Assembly: GCA_025331445.1 (NCBI GenBank)
Contig: JAIWNE010000009.1
Location: 527,970 to 591,969 of the forward strand
Direction: 5' to 3'
DNA from: Blakeslea trispora
Lineage: Eukaryota; Mucoromycota; Mucoromycetes; Mucorales; Choanephoraceae
Length of the DNA: 64,000 nucleotides
The position numbers and the translations under genes were made by a program. Below, one piece after another: positions 44,806 through 55,260 of this stretch. The notes beneath the pieces were generated by a model. It saw only the letters and a list, made by a program, of their open reading frames with translations. It was not told where the DNA came from and did no database searches. Each line of letters opens with the position of its first letter. Position 1 is the first letter of the stretch.

Positions 44806-47788
44806 ATGTCAGAGGTACTTGTAAAACACATATTCCTTATACTTTTTGGTCTCTAAAATACACTTCTTAGCTACCCTTGAAACGTCAGAGAATAGACGCT
44901 AGTTTGCTGTCGTTCTCTGAAGGGTTTGTTTCTTCACAGAAACAGCGCGATGGTAAATCTTCCTTCTCTTTGTTTAGTGAACCTATATTCACATTTCAAT
45001 ACTAGTAACAAGACTGGAAAATCTTGTCAGGAAGTTGGAGCATAAGATATCTGAACTAGAAACAAAAGCCCAAAGTGATCAAATCACTCGAGAATCAGCA
45101 CTTCAAGAAAAATTAGCAACGATTCAGCAATTAGTAACTTCAGAAGCAGAATCACAACGACATGCAGTCTATCATAAAGAACGTTATGATGAGGCAACAG
45201 AGACACTAGCAGCTATGAAAGAGAAACATACTACCGTGACAGTAAGTTCACTCTCGAACCTATCAAACTCTTTTCCTTTTCTTTTCTCAACCTATAACTA
45301 TCGATAGAATGAATTAAGAAGTGCACTCGAAAGCCAAAGACAAGAGACACGCCACTTGGAATCCATAGTACAGAGTCAGTCGGAAGAGATTCGGAAACTT
45401 AACGGACTGAGAGAGACAGATCAACAGGTGCATTCGATACAGACAAAAAGCTTCGAGAGTATGATTGCCTCATTAAAAGCATCCGCTGAAGCCGATGCAG
45501 CCAAGATAGAGCAAGCTCTTTATCGAGAAGCCAAGTTGAGCGAAAAGATTCACCAAATGGAGCAAGAACATGCTTCTTCATACCCTACCCAATCAGAAGC
45601 CGCTGAAAAGCTGGATGCTCAACTTCAAAGTAAGCAAAAAAAAAAAAAGCGGAATTCTAGAGGACAGATCCATAGAAGAGAAGGAGACTGATGAGTGACT
45701 TTTGTTTAGGTATCATCAAACGATCGTTCGACCTTGAATCCGAAAACTTTAAGCTGAAACGTGATTTGGATCATTACAAGAGTATATCTCAAAATGTAGA
45801 ACTCTTGCGATCTGAACGAGACGGTCTTCAGAGACAAGCAGATGCTCTCTCTGAATTACGCGCAACAAACTTTCAATTGGAAGCTGAAATTGCTCAATTA
45901 CGTGCTGAGCAGGCTGATTGGGCTACCTACCTTGCCTCTCAGCCTGAATATAGCCAGCAAACACCTGATAGCATTATTTATCAGCTTACAAGAAAGGCAG
46001 AAGAAGCTGTATTTCTAAAGCGAACAGTTGAACAGTATCAAACACAAGTCAAGGATCAATGGCATGTGATTCAATCATTAGAGTCTCATCTTACTGAACT
46101 GAAAAAGGAAGTGGCAGAACAAAAGGAGAGACGAGCTATTGAAGCCTCAGCTAGAACCAAACTCTCGGTTGGTGTAGACACATGGAAACAATATATCAAC
46201 CTGCTGGAGACACAGTTGGCTGTATACGCTGATCAAGATGTAGGTGATGATACAAAGGCGAAACAGATCATTGAACTTCAACAACACATTCAACAATGCC
46301 AAAATCAAATCACCACACTAAGTCAACAGTTGGCTGAACAGGAGGCTCAAAGGGCTGAACAAGCACCTATTCAAGTGCATCTCTCCTGTGGACCTTATGA
46401 AGCATTAGCTTCAGGCTCAAGTATTATTGATTTCTTGAAGCAGCTTGTCGAGAAAGAAAATCAATTGATTGAAGGTAGAAATACATATATAGATATGCAG
46501 TTTTATACAAGAATGACTAAAAGAAAAGAGTATCTCTTGATTCAAAGAATTACAGCAGAAAAGTGTGAATGAAGCTATTTTACAAAAACAGTACAATGCT
46601 ACTAAAGAACAAGTAGAACGACTTCAGACATCAGTACGAGCTCAACAACCTATTCAAGTTCCCTCTGATATTGAGCCTGTTCAGCGCAAACAGGCTACAT
46701 CTGCAGAGACTCAAACAGAGCAAGACCATTGTTTGACTGTCTTGGACAACCCTTTATCACAAGATTACGCTATTCGCAAATCATTACTCGAAAGACTTCA
46801 AAAGGAAAACCAAGCATTGCTCGATCAGTTAACCAATAAGGCAACCGATTCCGTCCATGTTCCCAAAATGACAATAGAGAACATCAAGGCAGAAAGAGCA
46901 GCACAGGAGGCAACGATTGAAGCACGCGATAAACGCATTGCTCGCTTACATTCTGTCTGGGGCAACAAGATTCAACAGATTATCACTCAAATCCAATTAC
47001 TACTGGGATACAATGTCAACTTTAGAAATGATGATCTCATTCGCCTTGAACACGCCCTTGTCGATCCTACTGAGCTGTCCTTCTTGGTCAAGCTAGAGAC
47101 GACTCAAGATGAGACACAGGGTATTTTGCGATTTGTGGGCTCTAAGCGTGATGCTTATATGTCTCAACTACAAGATATCTATCAGACCTACATCATTCAA
47201 GACCGAAATATTCCAGCCTTCCTGAATGCTGCTGCACAAGATATTTATGTACAGTATAAAGAACAAAACCAGTCTATTGAGCTGGAAATGCAGCATAATT
47301 CAGTAGATGAGGGTGATCTTTTAGAGCCTTATGATGAAGAGACACGCATTCATCTTGATACAGGGGAAGATGGTATTGTTGAGTCTATGGATCAGTTAGA
47401 GGCAACAGAAGACATAGAGCATCCATTGTCTGTCTTTGTAGATCAAGAAGTACACAAAGAAGAAGGAAGCATGATGGAGAGTGAAGTCGAGATGGAACAT
47501 GATACTCTAGCCATTGAAAGCGATGGTGAAATGGTTCAGCCTGAGAGCGAAAGTGATGAAGACATCATTGAGCCTGAAAGTGACATTGCTGAGGATGACA
47601 GCGAAAGTGAATTGGTGGAACCTGAAAGTGATGGCGAAATGATTGAACCTGAAAGTGATGGTGAAATGATTGAACCTGAAAGTGATGGTGAAATGATTGA
47701 ACCTGAAAGCGACGAGAGCATTATTGAGCAGGAAAATGAGATGATTGAAAGTAGTGAAGAAGATATTGCTTCTGATCTCTCACAGTAA
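44806..47788 (+). CDS. mad1: Mad1, spindle assembly checkpoint protein
   Basis: Exons 44806-44814, 44871-44952, 45006-45241, 45308-45629, 45710-46474 and 46548-47788 give 884 residues. The first coding exon holds only ATG-TCA-GAG. After a short basic start the protein is coiled coil to about residue 640. CLTVLDNPLSQ (about 533) lies where Mad1 proteins carry the Mad2-interaction motif. LLGYNVNF, LRFVGSKRDAYMSQLQDIYQ and RNIPAFLNAAAQDIY (about 620-705) match the Mad1 C-terminal RWD-like domain. Mad1 recruits Mad2 to unattached kinetochores to build the checkpoint signal. An acidic tail of about 175 residues follows the fold, ending in tandem EPESDGEMI repeats, which Mad1 proteins do not normally have. 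The convergent neighbour's stop is 84 bases away. Confidence 0.88.
47621..47728 (+). repeat. 27-bp coding minisatellite (EPESDGEMI), Mad1 tail
   Basis: Three near-perfect 27-bp units (starting 47621, 47648 and 47675) plus a diverged fourth encode an acidic nonapeptide repeat. The unit is a multiple of three, so copy-number change keeps the frame. Confidence 0.85.
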
Positions 47789-47872
47789 AGAAAATAAAAT
47801 AACACCAAAAAAAAAGAGCAAGTTTTTTATATATAAAGACAAAGGGGGGGGAAAGATAAACAGAGCCAACTT

Positions 47873-49900
47873 TTATGCATGATGTGACCAATTATTTTCA
47901 TTTGTTGCAAATACAAAACTATTCGTATTAGCAGGATGGTAAGTTTCTTCTTTGATCTCTAGTTGTACTAGAAATTGCTCTCCATTGATTTTGCCTAGAT
48001 AACACCCACGATTTTGTTGTAAATCAACCATGATTTCACCTGGCAGTTTTTTCTCTTTTCCCAACATAATTTGTGAAGGTGCATTTTTTGCTAATTTTCG
48101 TTTGATGATCTTTTGATTTGGTATACTGAATGATTCAAAGTGAGAATCAGTGCCATCTAACTTTCTCCAACAGTAAAACGTGCCCAATTTGGCATATTCT
48201 TTAGCTAATTTAGCTTCCTTTTTGGAATTCATTAGCTGAGGTGGAGGTGGAAAGAAATCATCGCGACTGTTGGTCGAGAACTCAGGTTGTCTTCTATAGC
48301 TTGCGCCACTAAACAAGCCTCCAAGCATCGACAGCCCTCTTTGAAGCATAGGCGGAGGAGGTGGAGGGGGTGGAGGCACCATCTCTGGTAGATGAGTATC
48401 TTCAGTCGAAGCCTGTGGTGGCATGGATTCCATTTCGACTGGATTGACAGGTGATTTTCGATTCACTTCAGTAGTTTGTGTCATCAAGTTAGGATCCTGA
48501 TTGTTCATAAATGGAAAATCGCCTAACCACATGGGATCTTGTTGTGCAGGGTTCATCATGTTCCACATAGGAGGAGGAGGGATCATGGGATGATTGAACA
48601 TGGGTGCAATACCCATCATTGGCATAGGATGGAATAAACCGGCTGTGTTACCAGATCCATTAGCACCAAATCCATTCAACCAAGCTGGATCAGGCTGACT
48701 TGAGGGTGGCATCTCATTGCCTGTATTGCTTGGAGCTGGCATAGGCATAGTAGCAGTAGAGGCATCATTGATGGACGGAGCATTTGCGGCTGCGGCTGCT
48801 GCTACTGCTGCTAATGGAGGTGGTATAGGTGGGTTTTGAGTGGGAAAGAAGTCACTGCTAAAGCTCGAATTTCTTCTGGGAAGAGGATTGACAGTATCCA
48901 TCATTGGAGGAGCAGGGAGGACGACCGAAGGCATGTTAGGTGGTCCAGGTGGTGGTGGTGGGGGAGGAGGTATACCATTAAAAGAAAACCTTCGATTGGC
49001 TCTTAATTGAGGTGGTGGGGGAGGTGGCGGAAAGGGAGGCGGCATATTACTACCCAAGGATAACCTTCTTCTTGGTACATAATGCCTTTCTTCTTCTTCA
49101 CCACCATGACTAACACTACTACTACTGCTAACACTTTGACTAGAATCATCTGATACTCGAGGTGAACTAGGCACACTCTGAAACGACCTTCGACGTACAG
49201 AAGGTGACGATGGATAAACAAAGCGAGGCATTCCGGGCGGTACAGATAACGAATTGGATCTTCTCTTGTTCGATGGGAGATTTCGACCGGATCCAGCTGA
49301 ACTGCCTATACTGCTTTGTCTTGATACATAACTTCTGGCCGGACTGACGTCATGCAAATAGTTTGTTTCAGGAAATCCGTAAGGTGCTCGCATGGGATAC
49401 TCTTCTTCACTACTGTAATCTTCCTCGTTATCGTGATAGACCTCATGATAATGCCTTCTTGGCACAGGCACGCTTGGACGTCGCATGTACGACCGTGAAG
49501 AAGATGATCTCCGAACGGGTGAATAAAAGGGAGATCTATCTTCCATGGGATGCATCCAGGGTCGATAATGTTCATGTGGTAAAGGTTGTAATGGTGGTGG
49601 TGGCATAAAGTAATGAGGGGGTCTTCTTCTAGGACTGTATGAAGGTGCAAGACGAGAATCAAATGATGGATCAAATGGCCTAGGCCTGCTATTAGGTAGT
49701 GGATGGCGATATGCATTCAAATCCATTTCGTACATGCCTCTTTCTAGTTCTTCTTCCTCTTCTGGATCTACATGATGAGGATGTCTTCGATTCCTATTGT
49801 CAAGGTTGTTTGGGTTTAATCTAAAGGAAGGTGAATATGTATAGTCTTCATCATCGTCTGAATGATAATCTTCTATACGTGTTGTATAGTTTAAAAGCAT
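47873..49900 (-). CDS. Proline-rich protein with a small folded C-terminal region
   Basis: Single exon, 675 residues. Most of it is disordered: Arg/Tyr/Pro-rich N-terminus, Ser-rich middle, several polyproline runs (PPPFPPPPPPP, PPPPPPPPGPP, VPPPPPPPPPP) and one polyalanine run. Polyproline of this kind can bind profilin, SH3 or WW domains. The last 120 residues look folded: LGTFYCWRKLDGTDSHFESF, KLAKNAPSQIMLG and RGCYLGKINGEQFLVQLEI. I do not recognise that domain. The stop is 84 bases from the Mad1 stop on the other strand. The function is unknown. Confidence 0.8.
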   Translation of the reverse strand: MLLNYTTRIEDYHSDDDEDYTYSPSFRLNPNNLDNRNRRHPHHVDPEEEEELERGMYEMDLNAYRHPLPNSRPRPFDPSFDSRLAPSYSPRRRPPHYFMPPPPLQPLPHEHYRPWMHPMEDRSPFYSPVRRSSSSRSYMRRPSVPVPRRHYHEVYHDNEEDYSSEEEYPMRAPYGFPETNYLHDVSPARSYVSRQSSIGSSAGSGRNLPSNKRRSNSLSVPPGMPRFVYPSSPSVRRRSFQSVPSSPRVSDDSSQSVSSSSSVSHGGEEEERHYVPRRRLSLGSNMPPPFPPPPPPPQLRANRRFSFNGIPPPPPPPPGPPNMPSVVLPAPPMMDTVNPLPRRNSSFSSDFFPTQNPPIPPPLAAVAAAAAANAPSINDASTATMPMPAPSNTGNEMPPSSQPDPAWLNGFGANGSGNTAGLFHPMPMMGIAPMFNHPMIPPPPMWNMMNPAQQDPMWLGDFPFMNNQDPNLMTQTTEVNRKSPVNPVEMESMPPQASTEDTHLPEMVPPPPPPPPPMLQRGLSMLGGLFSGASYRRQPEFSTNSRDDFFPPPPQLMNSKKEAKLAKEYAKLGTFYCWRKLDGTDSHFESFSIPNQKIIKRKLAKNAPSQIMLGKEKKLPGEIMVDLQQNRGCYLGKINGEQFLVQLEIKEETYHPANTNSFVFATNENNWSHHA

Positions 49901-50193
49901 GTTTTTATTATTGTTTTATCGAGCAATAAGACCAGAAAGAAGAAAAGAGAGAAAGAGGATTGAAAAAGATAGCAAAAAGGAAATTTGTTATTGTTATTAT
50001 TGTTTACAGTTCGCATGATACTATTTGCGGTTATTGAAAGTACTTTGCGACACCTTAAAAGCTAGCTTTGTAAGACCTTGATCATCGATTCAAATAAGCT
50101 CTTATTGTTTGTTCATAATGAAACAAGGTTTATTTTTTTTTAGGAAAAGAGTGTATGCGATGTGCTTAAATTTATGCCCTTTTATTATTATTA

Positions 50194-51243
50194 TTATTTA
50201 ATCTTGCTAATGGTATCGTTTGTGTTTCGAATCACATTAAGGCCAAATCGACTGCCTCTATTAAACCATCCTTGAAATATAGATGAAGCTAGCCATAATC
50301 CAATGATGCCACCCATCAATGATTGTACCTTCCAATCAGGATGATATCGATCAGGTGCAAATCGTTTTACCAAGAACTGATTCAGATGATACGCATTCTC
50401 ACTGTTTCGTCTTGCGTTAAAGTCCAATAACGTCTCAAATCCAGTCAAGAAGCCTGTCTGAATAAACATATCAGCACCAAGTGCAATCATGTAAGAGCCT
50501 ATAAATGACGTCGACAGAACTACAGCAATGTATTCTATAAACACGAGTCCCAACACAAAGACAGTCATTAAAACGAGAGCAAGTATGGACCGATGAACAA
50601 GATTTTGAATGACAAAGTCTTCTCGCCAACCACAGATGAAAATAGCAAGTAAGGCACCTGCTAGCATGACTAAAGCATACATGCCTATTTGATAGAATAC
50701 CATCAGAAGAACACCAAAGACAATACCAGCACTGACACAAACACCAAAATATAAAGCATTGCTATTAGGATAGCTTTGAGCCGGTTCATTAATTTGAAGG
50801 CCTATCCAGGCAGCAGCGCCTTAAAGGAAAATGTTGTCAGGAGATTTATTGAATGAGTATGTCTAAAAGGATAACTTACATCCTATTGAAAAGCCTGCCA
50901 AGGTGATTGTTACTCTGAAAAGCTTAAAACCACCCAATAGAAAGACTGATCCAAAGATAATCAGTAGAGAAGCGGCAGCAACCAAAGCAGGCTCATATTT
51001 AGGTGGGAGTTTGCACTCACACTTTTTACCACCTTGTATGCAATGACAATCACCTTTATCAGAACCATGGATATATGTGGGTGTTGACTTGATGATTATT
51101 GTACTCGTCGCTAAAGCAGTTGTGACAGTTCCGACTGTAGTACAGTCTTCTTTAGCTGGATGGCCTGAATCATTGCGAGCATGAGATAGAAAATAAGTCA
51201 ACAAAAACGCCCAAAAAGCAATAGAATATGCCTTGCAATACAT
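50194..51243 (-). CDS. TMEM198/TM7SF3-like multi-pass membrane protein
   Basis: Exons 51243-50880 and 50819-50194 (complement) give 329 residues. Residues 1-22 form a signal peptide. A luminal segment with a Cys cluster (DCHCIQGGKKCECK) follows, then about seven hydrophobic helices starting VAAASLLIIFGSVFLLGGF. The helix pattern, with FRVTITLAGFSIG and IGGLW-like glycine motifs, fits the TM7S3/TM198-like (DUF4203) domain. A late loop reads RRNSENAYHLNQFLVKRF. The protein is probably in the plasma or an internal membrane; the molecular function is unknown. I chose the start at 51243 because it gives a clean signal peptide; the open frame extends upstream without a convincing reason. Confidence 0.75.
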
Positions 51244-51380
51244 GTAGCCGATTTCAGTAATAAGAAAAAAAAAGAGAGAGAGAAGATAGTATCTAAAGAA
51301 AGAAAAAAAAAAGGAGAGATATTTGCTTATTCTGCTTTCTTTCTTTCTCTTGTCTCTCATAACAATCAAATACTAAGCCC

Positions 51381-51566
51381 TTATCCGGAAATGTTTGTAG
51401 GTACATCTAGAAAAAGAAAGAGTTTGTATGCATTTGGGGGGGGGTATAATACTTGAAATGAGTTTGCTAATTTCCAATTGATAAAGGCTGTAACAAAACA
51501 TGCTATACATCGTGATAGCATAGTTGCAATATTTGCACGAAAAGGTGATTCAATTAGCTTCGTCAT
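51381..51566 (-). CDS. Small candidate membrane protein, 61 aa
   Basis: An unspliced frame begins MTKLIESPFRANIATMLSRC and contains one hydrophobic helix (CIACFVTAFINW). Its start is 171 bases from the divergent 120-aa gene, suggesting a shared promoter. An intron (donor CAA-GTATTA, acceptor TTTTTCTAG at about 51407) is possible, but the downstream frame then becomes low-complexity. The protein end is therefore unsure. The family is not recognised. Confidence 0.4.
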   Translation of the reverse strand: MTKLIESPFRANIATMLSRCIACFVTAFINWKLANSFQVLYPPPNAYKLFLFLDVPTNISG

Positions 51567-51737
51567 GCTTTTATCTCTAAAAAATCGAGATAATTGTAGA
51601 CTTTTTTATGTTTCCAAAAAGGAAACTACCAAATATGAATGAGTCTCTCAGTCTGCTTTAAAAAAAAAACTTACATCTGAATATGAACTCAAAAAGTTAC
51701 CATTTGAGAAAACACGTCTCTTTTCACTTCTTTAGTA

Positions 51738-52263
51738 ATGGCAAGTCAAGAAGATATCAAACGACAACTTGTTAACTATCAACCTTCCGAGGAAGAGCGA
51801 TTGGTCATAAGTTCTTCCATGTTCAACTTTGTTACCATGGGTACTCAATGATTCTTAATCAACTTTGGCTTAATGCTGACAGTTCTATAGCCATGATCGG
51901 TGCTGCTTCACTTGGGGTCTCTGCTCGCTTATGGGGTAAGATCATGCTTTTGTGAACTATTCTCTTTTTTTTCTTTCTTACACCTTGATAGCTCGTTCAA
52001 GATCGCCTACTGGAAACTCTAGAACTGCTATACCTACCATTCGTAATTATCAAAAGAAAGAAAGAAAAAAGACTTGACTTTGTTTAACTCTATCTTTAGT
52101 TGGCTCATTCACAGGTTTAGCATTAGGTGGTTTGCTTGGTATGGATAGAGGCATGCGTCAACTTCGAAATTCATTACCTGCTGACTCTCATTTGTTGGCT
52201 TTGATACACGAAAACGATCAATTGCATAAACGCGAAACTTTATTTGATGACAAACAAGAGTAA
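51738..52263 (+). CDS. Small membrane protein, possibly OCIA-domain-like, 120 aa
   Basis: Exons 51738-51840, 51891-51935, 51992-52042 and 52100-52263. The protein starts with an acidic helix (YQPSEEERLVISSSMF), then two Gly/Ala-rich hydrophobic segments (VTMGAMIGAASLGVSARLW and GSFTGLALGGLLGMDRGM), then a hydrophilic tail. E-E-E-R followed by two glycine-rich helices resembles OCIA-domain proteins of mitochondria and endosomes, but the match is weak. The stop codon is 11 bases from the stop of the convergent kinase gene, and AATAAA overlaps its own stop codon. Confidence 0.7.
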
Positions 52264-52274
52264 TAAAGAGTACC

Positions 52275-55020
52275 CTAAGTAAACTTTTGGGCAGCAATAT
52301 TTGAAGATGTAGAATGAATAGAGTGTGTCATCAGACTGAGATTAGATTTGGGCTTGCTAAGCTTTGGCTTTGTCATAGTAACAAAGTCGGGTATATCGGG
52401 TGTACTGTTGTCTATCATAAGATTACGAAACTGTTCGCTTAAGGTTGTTGATGTGATGTCCTGTCCTATCACACCTGTAATCCAACCACAGCCAATGCGA
52501 AACACTTTGGATGAGCCTTCGATTTTTGACATTTTGACAGCTGTAACACGATTCTGAAGTTCTTTGGAAAGCGAGATGATTTCAATTGCAAAAATGACAA
52601 CGCCCGACTTCTTGTCCTGTCCGTCATCCTGTTCTGTTGAAGGTGGATTAGGCTGCCCAAAGGCAGACGATCCAGTATTTGTGCTACGTTGCGTTGCACT
52701 TGTAGCATTGACAGTTGCAGTGGTAAAGCGACTGCTACCATTCAAGTTAGGGAAGGGTGGGTATCGGACTGACCGACTGTCATGAACGACAAGTGTCGAG
52801 GAATGGTATGGAAAGATACTTGACAGCACATGGCTTGTCATGCGTTTAAATTTGCTAAATTTGCTGAGCTTACTGCTACTATTGACAAAATACGAAGAAC
52901 GATTCATATCTGATAGCCCTACACTGCTTCGACTAAAAGAGGCTTGACTGCCTTCGTGTTCAGTTGGGAAATGAGTAGACATGTTGAGTGACTGATTAGA
53001 CATGACAAGCTTGCTATCTTTTCGTTTCAACTTGTAAAACGAGCGGGATTTATCTTCAATGTAATTGTCCAATGCCATCACACAAATAAGGCGACCATGC
53101 TTATCGCGATGATAAGTGATGCCCATAATATCACAGATACCTCGGATGATCAACATCATGGCTGTCTCGTCTTCTTGTTGCGATAGTTGATGAAGAGCAA
53201 GGGAAGATTCGCCTACCCCAGTCAATTGCATAGCAAGCTGTGGTGTTAATTGAAATGTATAATAGTGTACTTGATCCTTTGCGACACGTTGGTATATTTG
53301 AGATAGACTCATGTTTGAATTAGTTTTACGAATCGCTTGTGGAGTCTGTGAATTCGCCACATTAGGCTGAGATGTGTTGGACAGATAAGAGGCAGTTGTC
53401 AAATTAGCCAATGCCTGATCAGGCTGCTTCAGCTTGCGCAACAAGTGACGAATAGGTGATTTGTTGCCTGCTTTATGTGCAGAAGAGAGCTGCATCTGTC
53501 GAGACAGCTCATTGATTTTCTGAAGCAACAAATGACGTTGTGCCTCGCTGTTGACATATGTATCTTCTGGTCTAGGTGAATGTGGTACAACACTTGTGAA
53601 ATAAATGGAAGGGTTTTTGGGATGACAGACAATGGTGCGGCTGACTGCTTTTTTTGAACGCTTTTCCTCTTCCATATCTTTGATATGTTGATACTTCATT
53701 CGTTCCCTTTCCTTTTTTCGAAGCGCAAGGTCATCTTCACCAGCTGTGACTACGGCGGCCATGGCATTTTGCACACCATAAGTGAATATATCGGGTAACC
53801 GACCATTGTCAAAAAGCCATGCGTCGCCTTTTAATGCCAAATGAACACGAGTTCTCTTACTCTTATCTACTGCCATACATTTTGTGATAGTGTTCTTCAA
53901 TTCTATACTAAGTTGAGGCGGAACAATGAAATTACCAGCAGTAACATCTTTTCTCAAATCACCCACAGCTTAAATAAAGCGTAATTAACATAAATATCCA
54001 AAAAAAATCAACAAGAAGCTGACTTACTATTGGCACTAGCAAAAGGTTCTTGTCCTACTGTCATTCGATATAGAGATACTCCTAAACACCAACAATCAAC
54101 TTCTGGACCTGTATATCCCTGGCCATTAATGATTTCAGGGCTATAGTAAAGCATAGAGCCTACAAATTCATCTTGATTGGTGCATTGCACTATGTTATTT
54201 ATTTATTTATTTTTCTTACCACAGATCGTTCTCAATCTTCTTCTGCCGTAGCGGTTACCTAATCCAAAATCAGCAATTTTCACTTTAAGGTCTTTTGTCA
54301 ACAAAATGTTTGGTGTCTGAAGAAATGAATGAATATGACAGTTCGGAATTCTAATCATGTTGTAGCATCTACCTTCAAATCACGATGAACAACCCATCGA
54401 GAATGACAGTAATCCATGGCAGCTACCATCTGTCTAAAAATATCTCTGGCTTGGTTCTCAGGCAACTTGCCATTGTTTTGTTGCAAGAATTCATCCAAGT
54501 TAAATCCATCTACATACTCCATGACAATGAACATAGAATCGGTTGTTTCGTACGTCTCGTGTAGTTGAACAATATTGGGATGATTAAGTGCCTCCATAAG
54601 GGAAATCTCTCGAACAAGCCTTGACATGACTCTATAATCATGTTGTCGTTTGTCTATTATCTTTCTTCTTTATTTGATACGCAAACAAAAAAACACTCGT
54701 GCTTTCTTTACCTTGATAGCCACTTGCTTCTTCGTCAGACTGTGATAAGATAACATCACTCGACTGAATTTGCCCTGACCGACTTGTCGAATAAAAGTAT
54801 AATCTCCAATACCCTGAAGGAAAGAGTCAGGGCTGGGTGGGTACTGTTTCGTTGGCTTTCGGGATTTTTTGGTAGGGGCAGGAGGTATTGCCTCTATTGG
54901 TCTACTATGCTCTTGATACTGAGCTGGGTATTCATGACGATAATTCGATGCTATTTCTCGACTATGATGTGAACTGCGTTTCCATTTTCTAAATTGATCG
55001 GCGACTGCATTTAATCCCAT
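52275..55020 (-). CDS. CAMK/AMPK-like Ser/Thr protein kinase with long C-terminal region
   Basis: Five exons (complement 55020-54712, 54660-54373, 54316-54220, 54189-54028, 53968-52275) give 849 residues. Kinase motifs are GQGKFSRV (81-88), VAIK with K103, HRDLK (195-199), DFGLGN (215-220) and a YYSPE in place of APE (248-250), followed by PEVDCWCLGVSLYRM. HPNIVQLHETYETTDSMFIV is typical of AMPK-related kinases. After the catalytic domain (about 78-335) is a long Ser-rich region. The final part (KVFRIGCGWITGVIGQDI) could form a C-terminal regulatory fold of KA1 type, which I cannot confirm. The basic N-terminus (FRKWKRSSHHSRE) may bind membranes. Catalytic residues are all present, so activity is expected. 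Confidence 0.87.
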
Positions 55021-55260
55021 CTTCTGTTTCTTCTTTCTCTTTTGAAAGAAACGCGTTGGAAAACTAAGAAGTAGAAAAAAAAAAAAGAAAGAAAAAATAG
55101 AGAAAGAAAAAGGGCAAAAATAAGTCTTTTTTTGTAATTCCGAGAATATACAACATGCTGTTTTTCCAAAATCAATAAAGATCAAGTTGAAAAAGCGTGA
55201 GATGAGAAAAAAAAAGAGAGAGAGAATAAGAACTCCGACTTTTATTGTTACTTTTTATTG

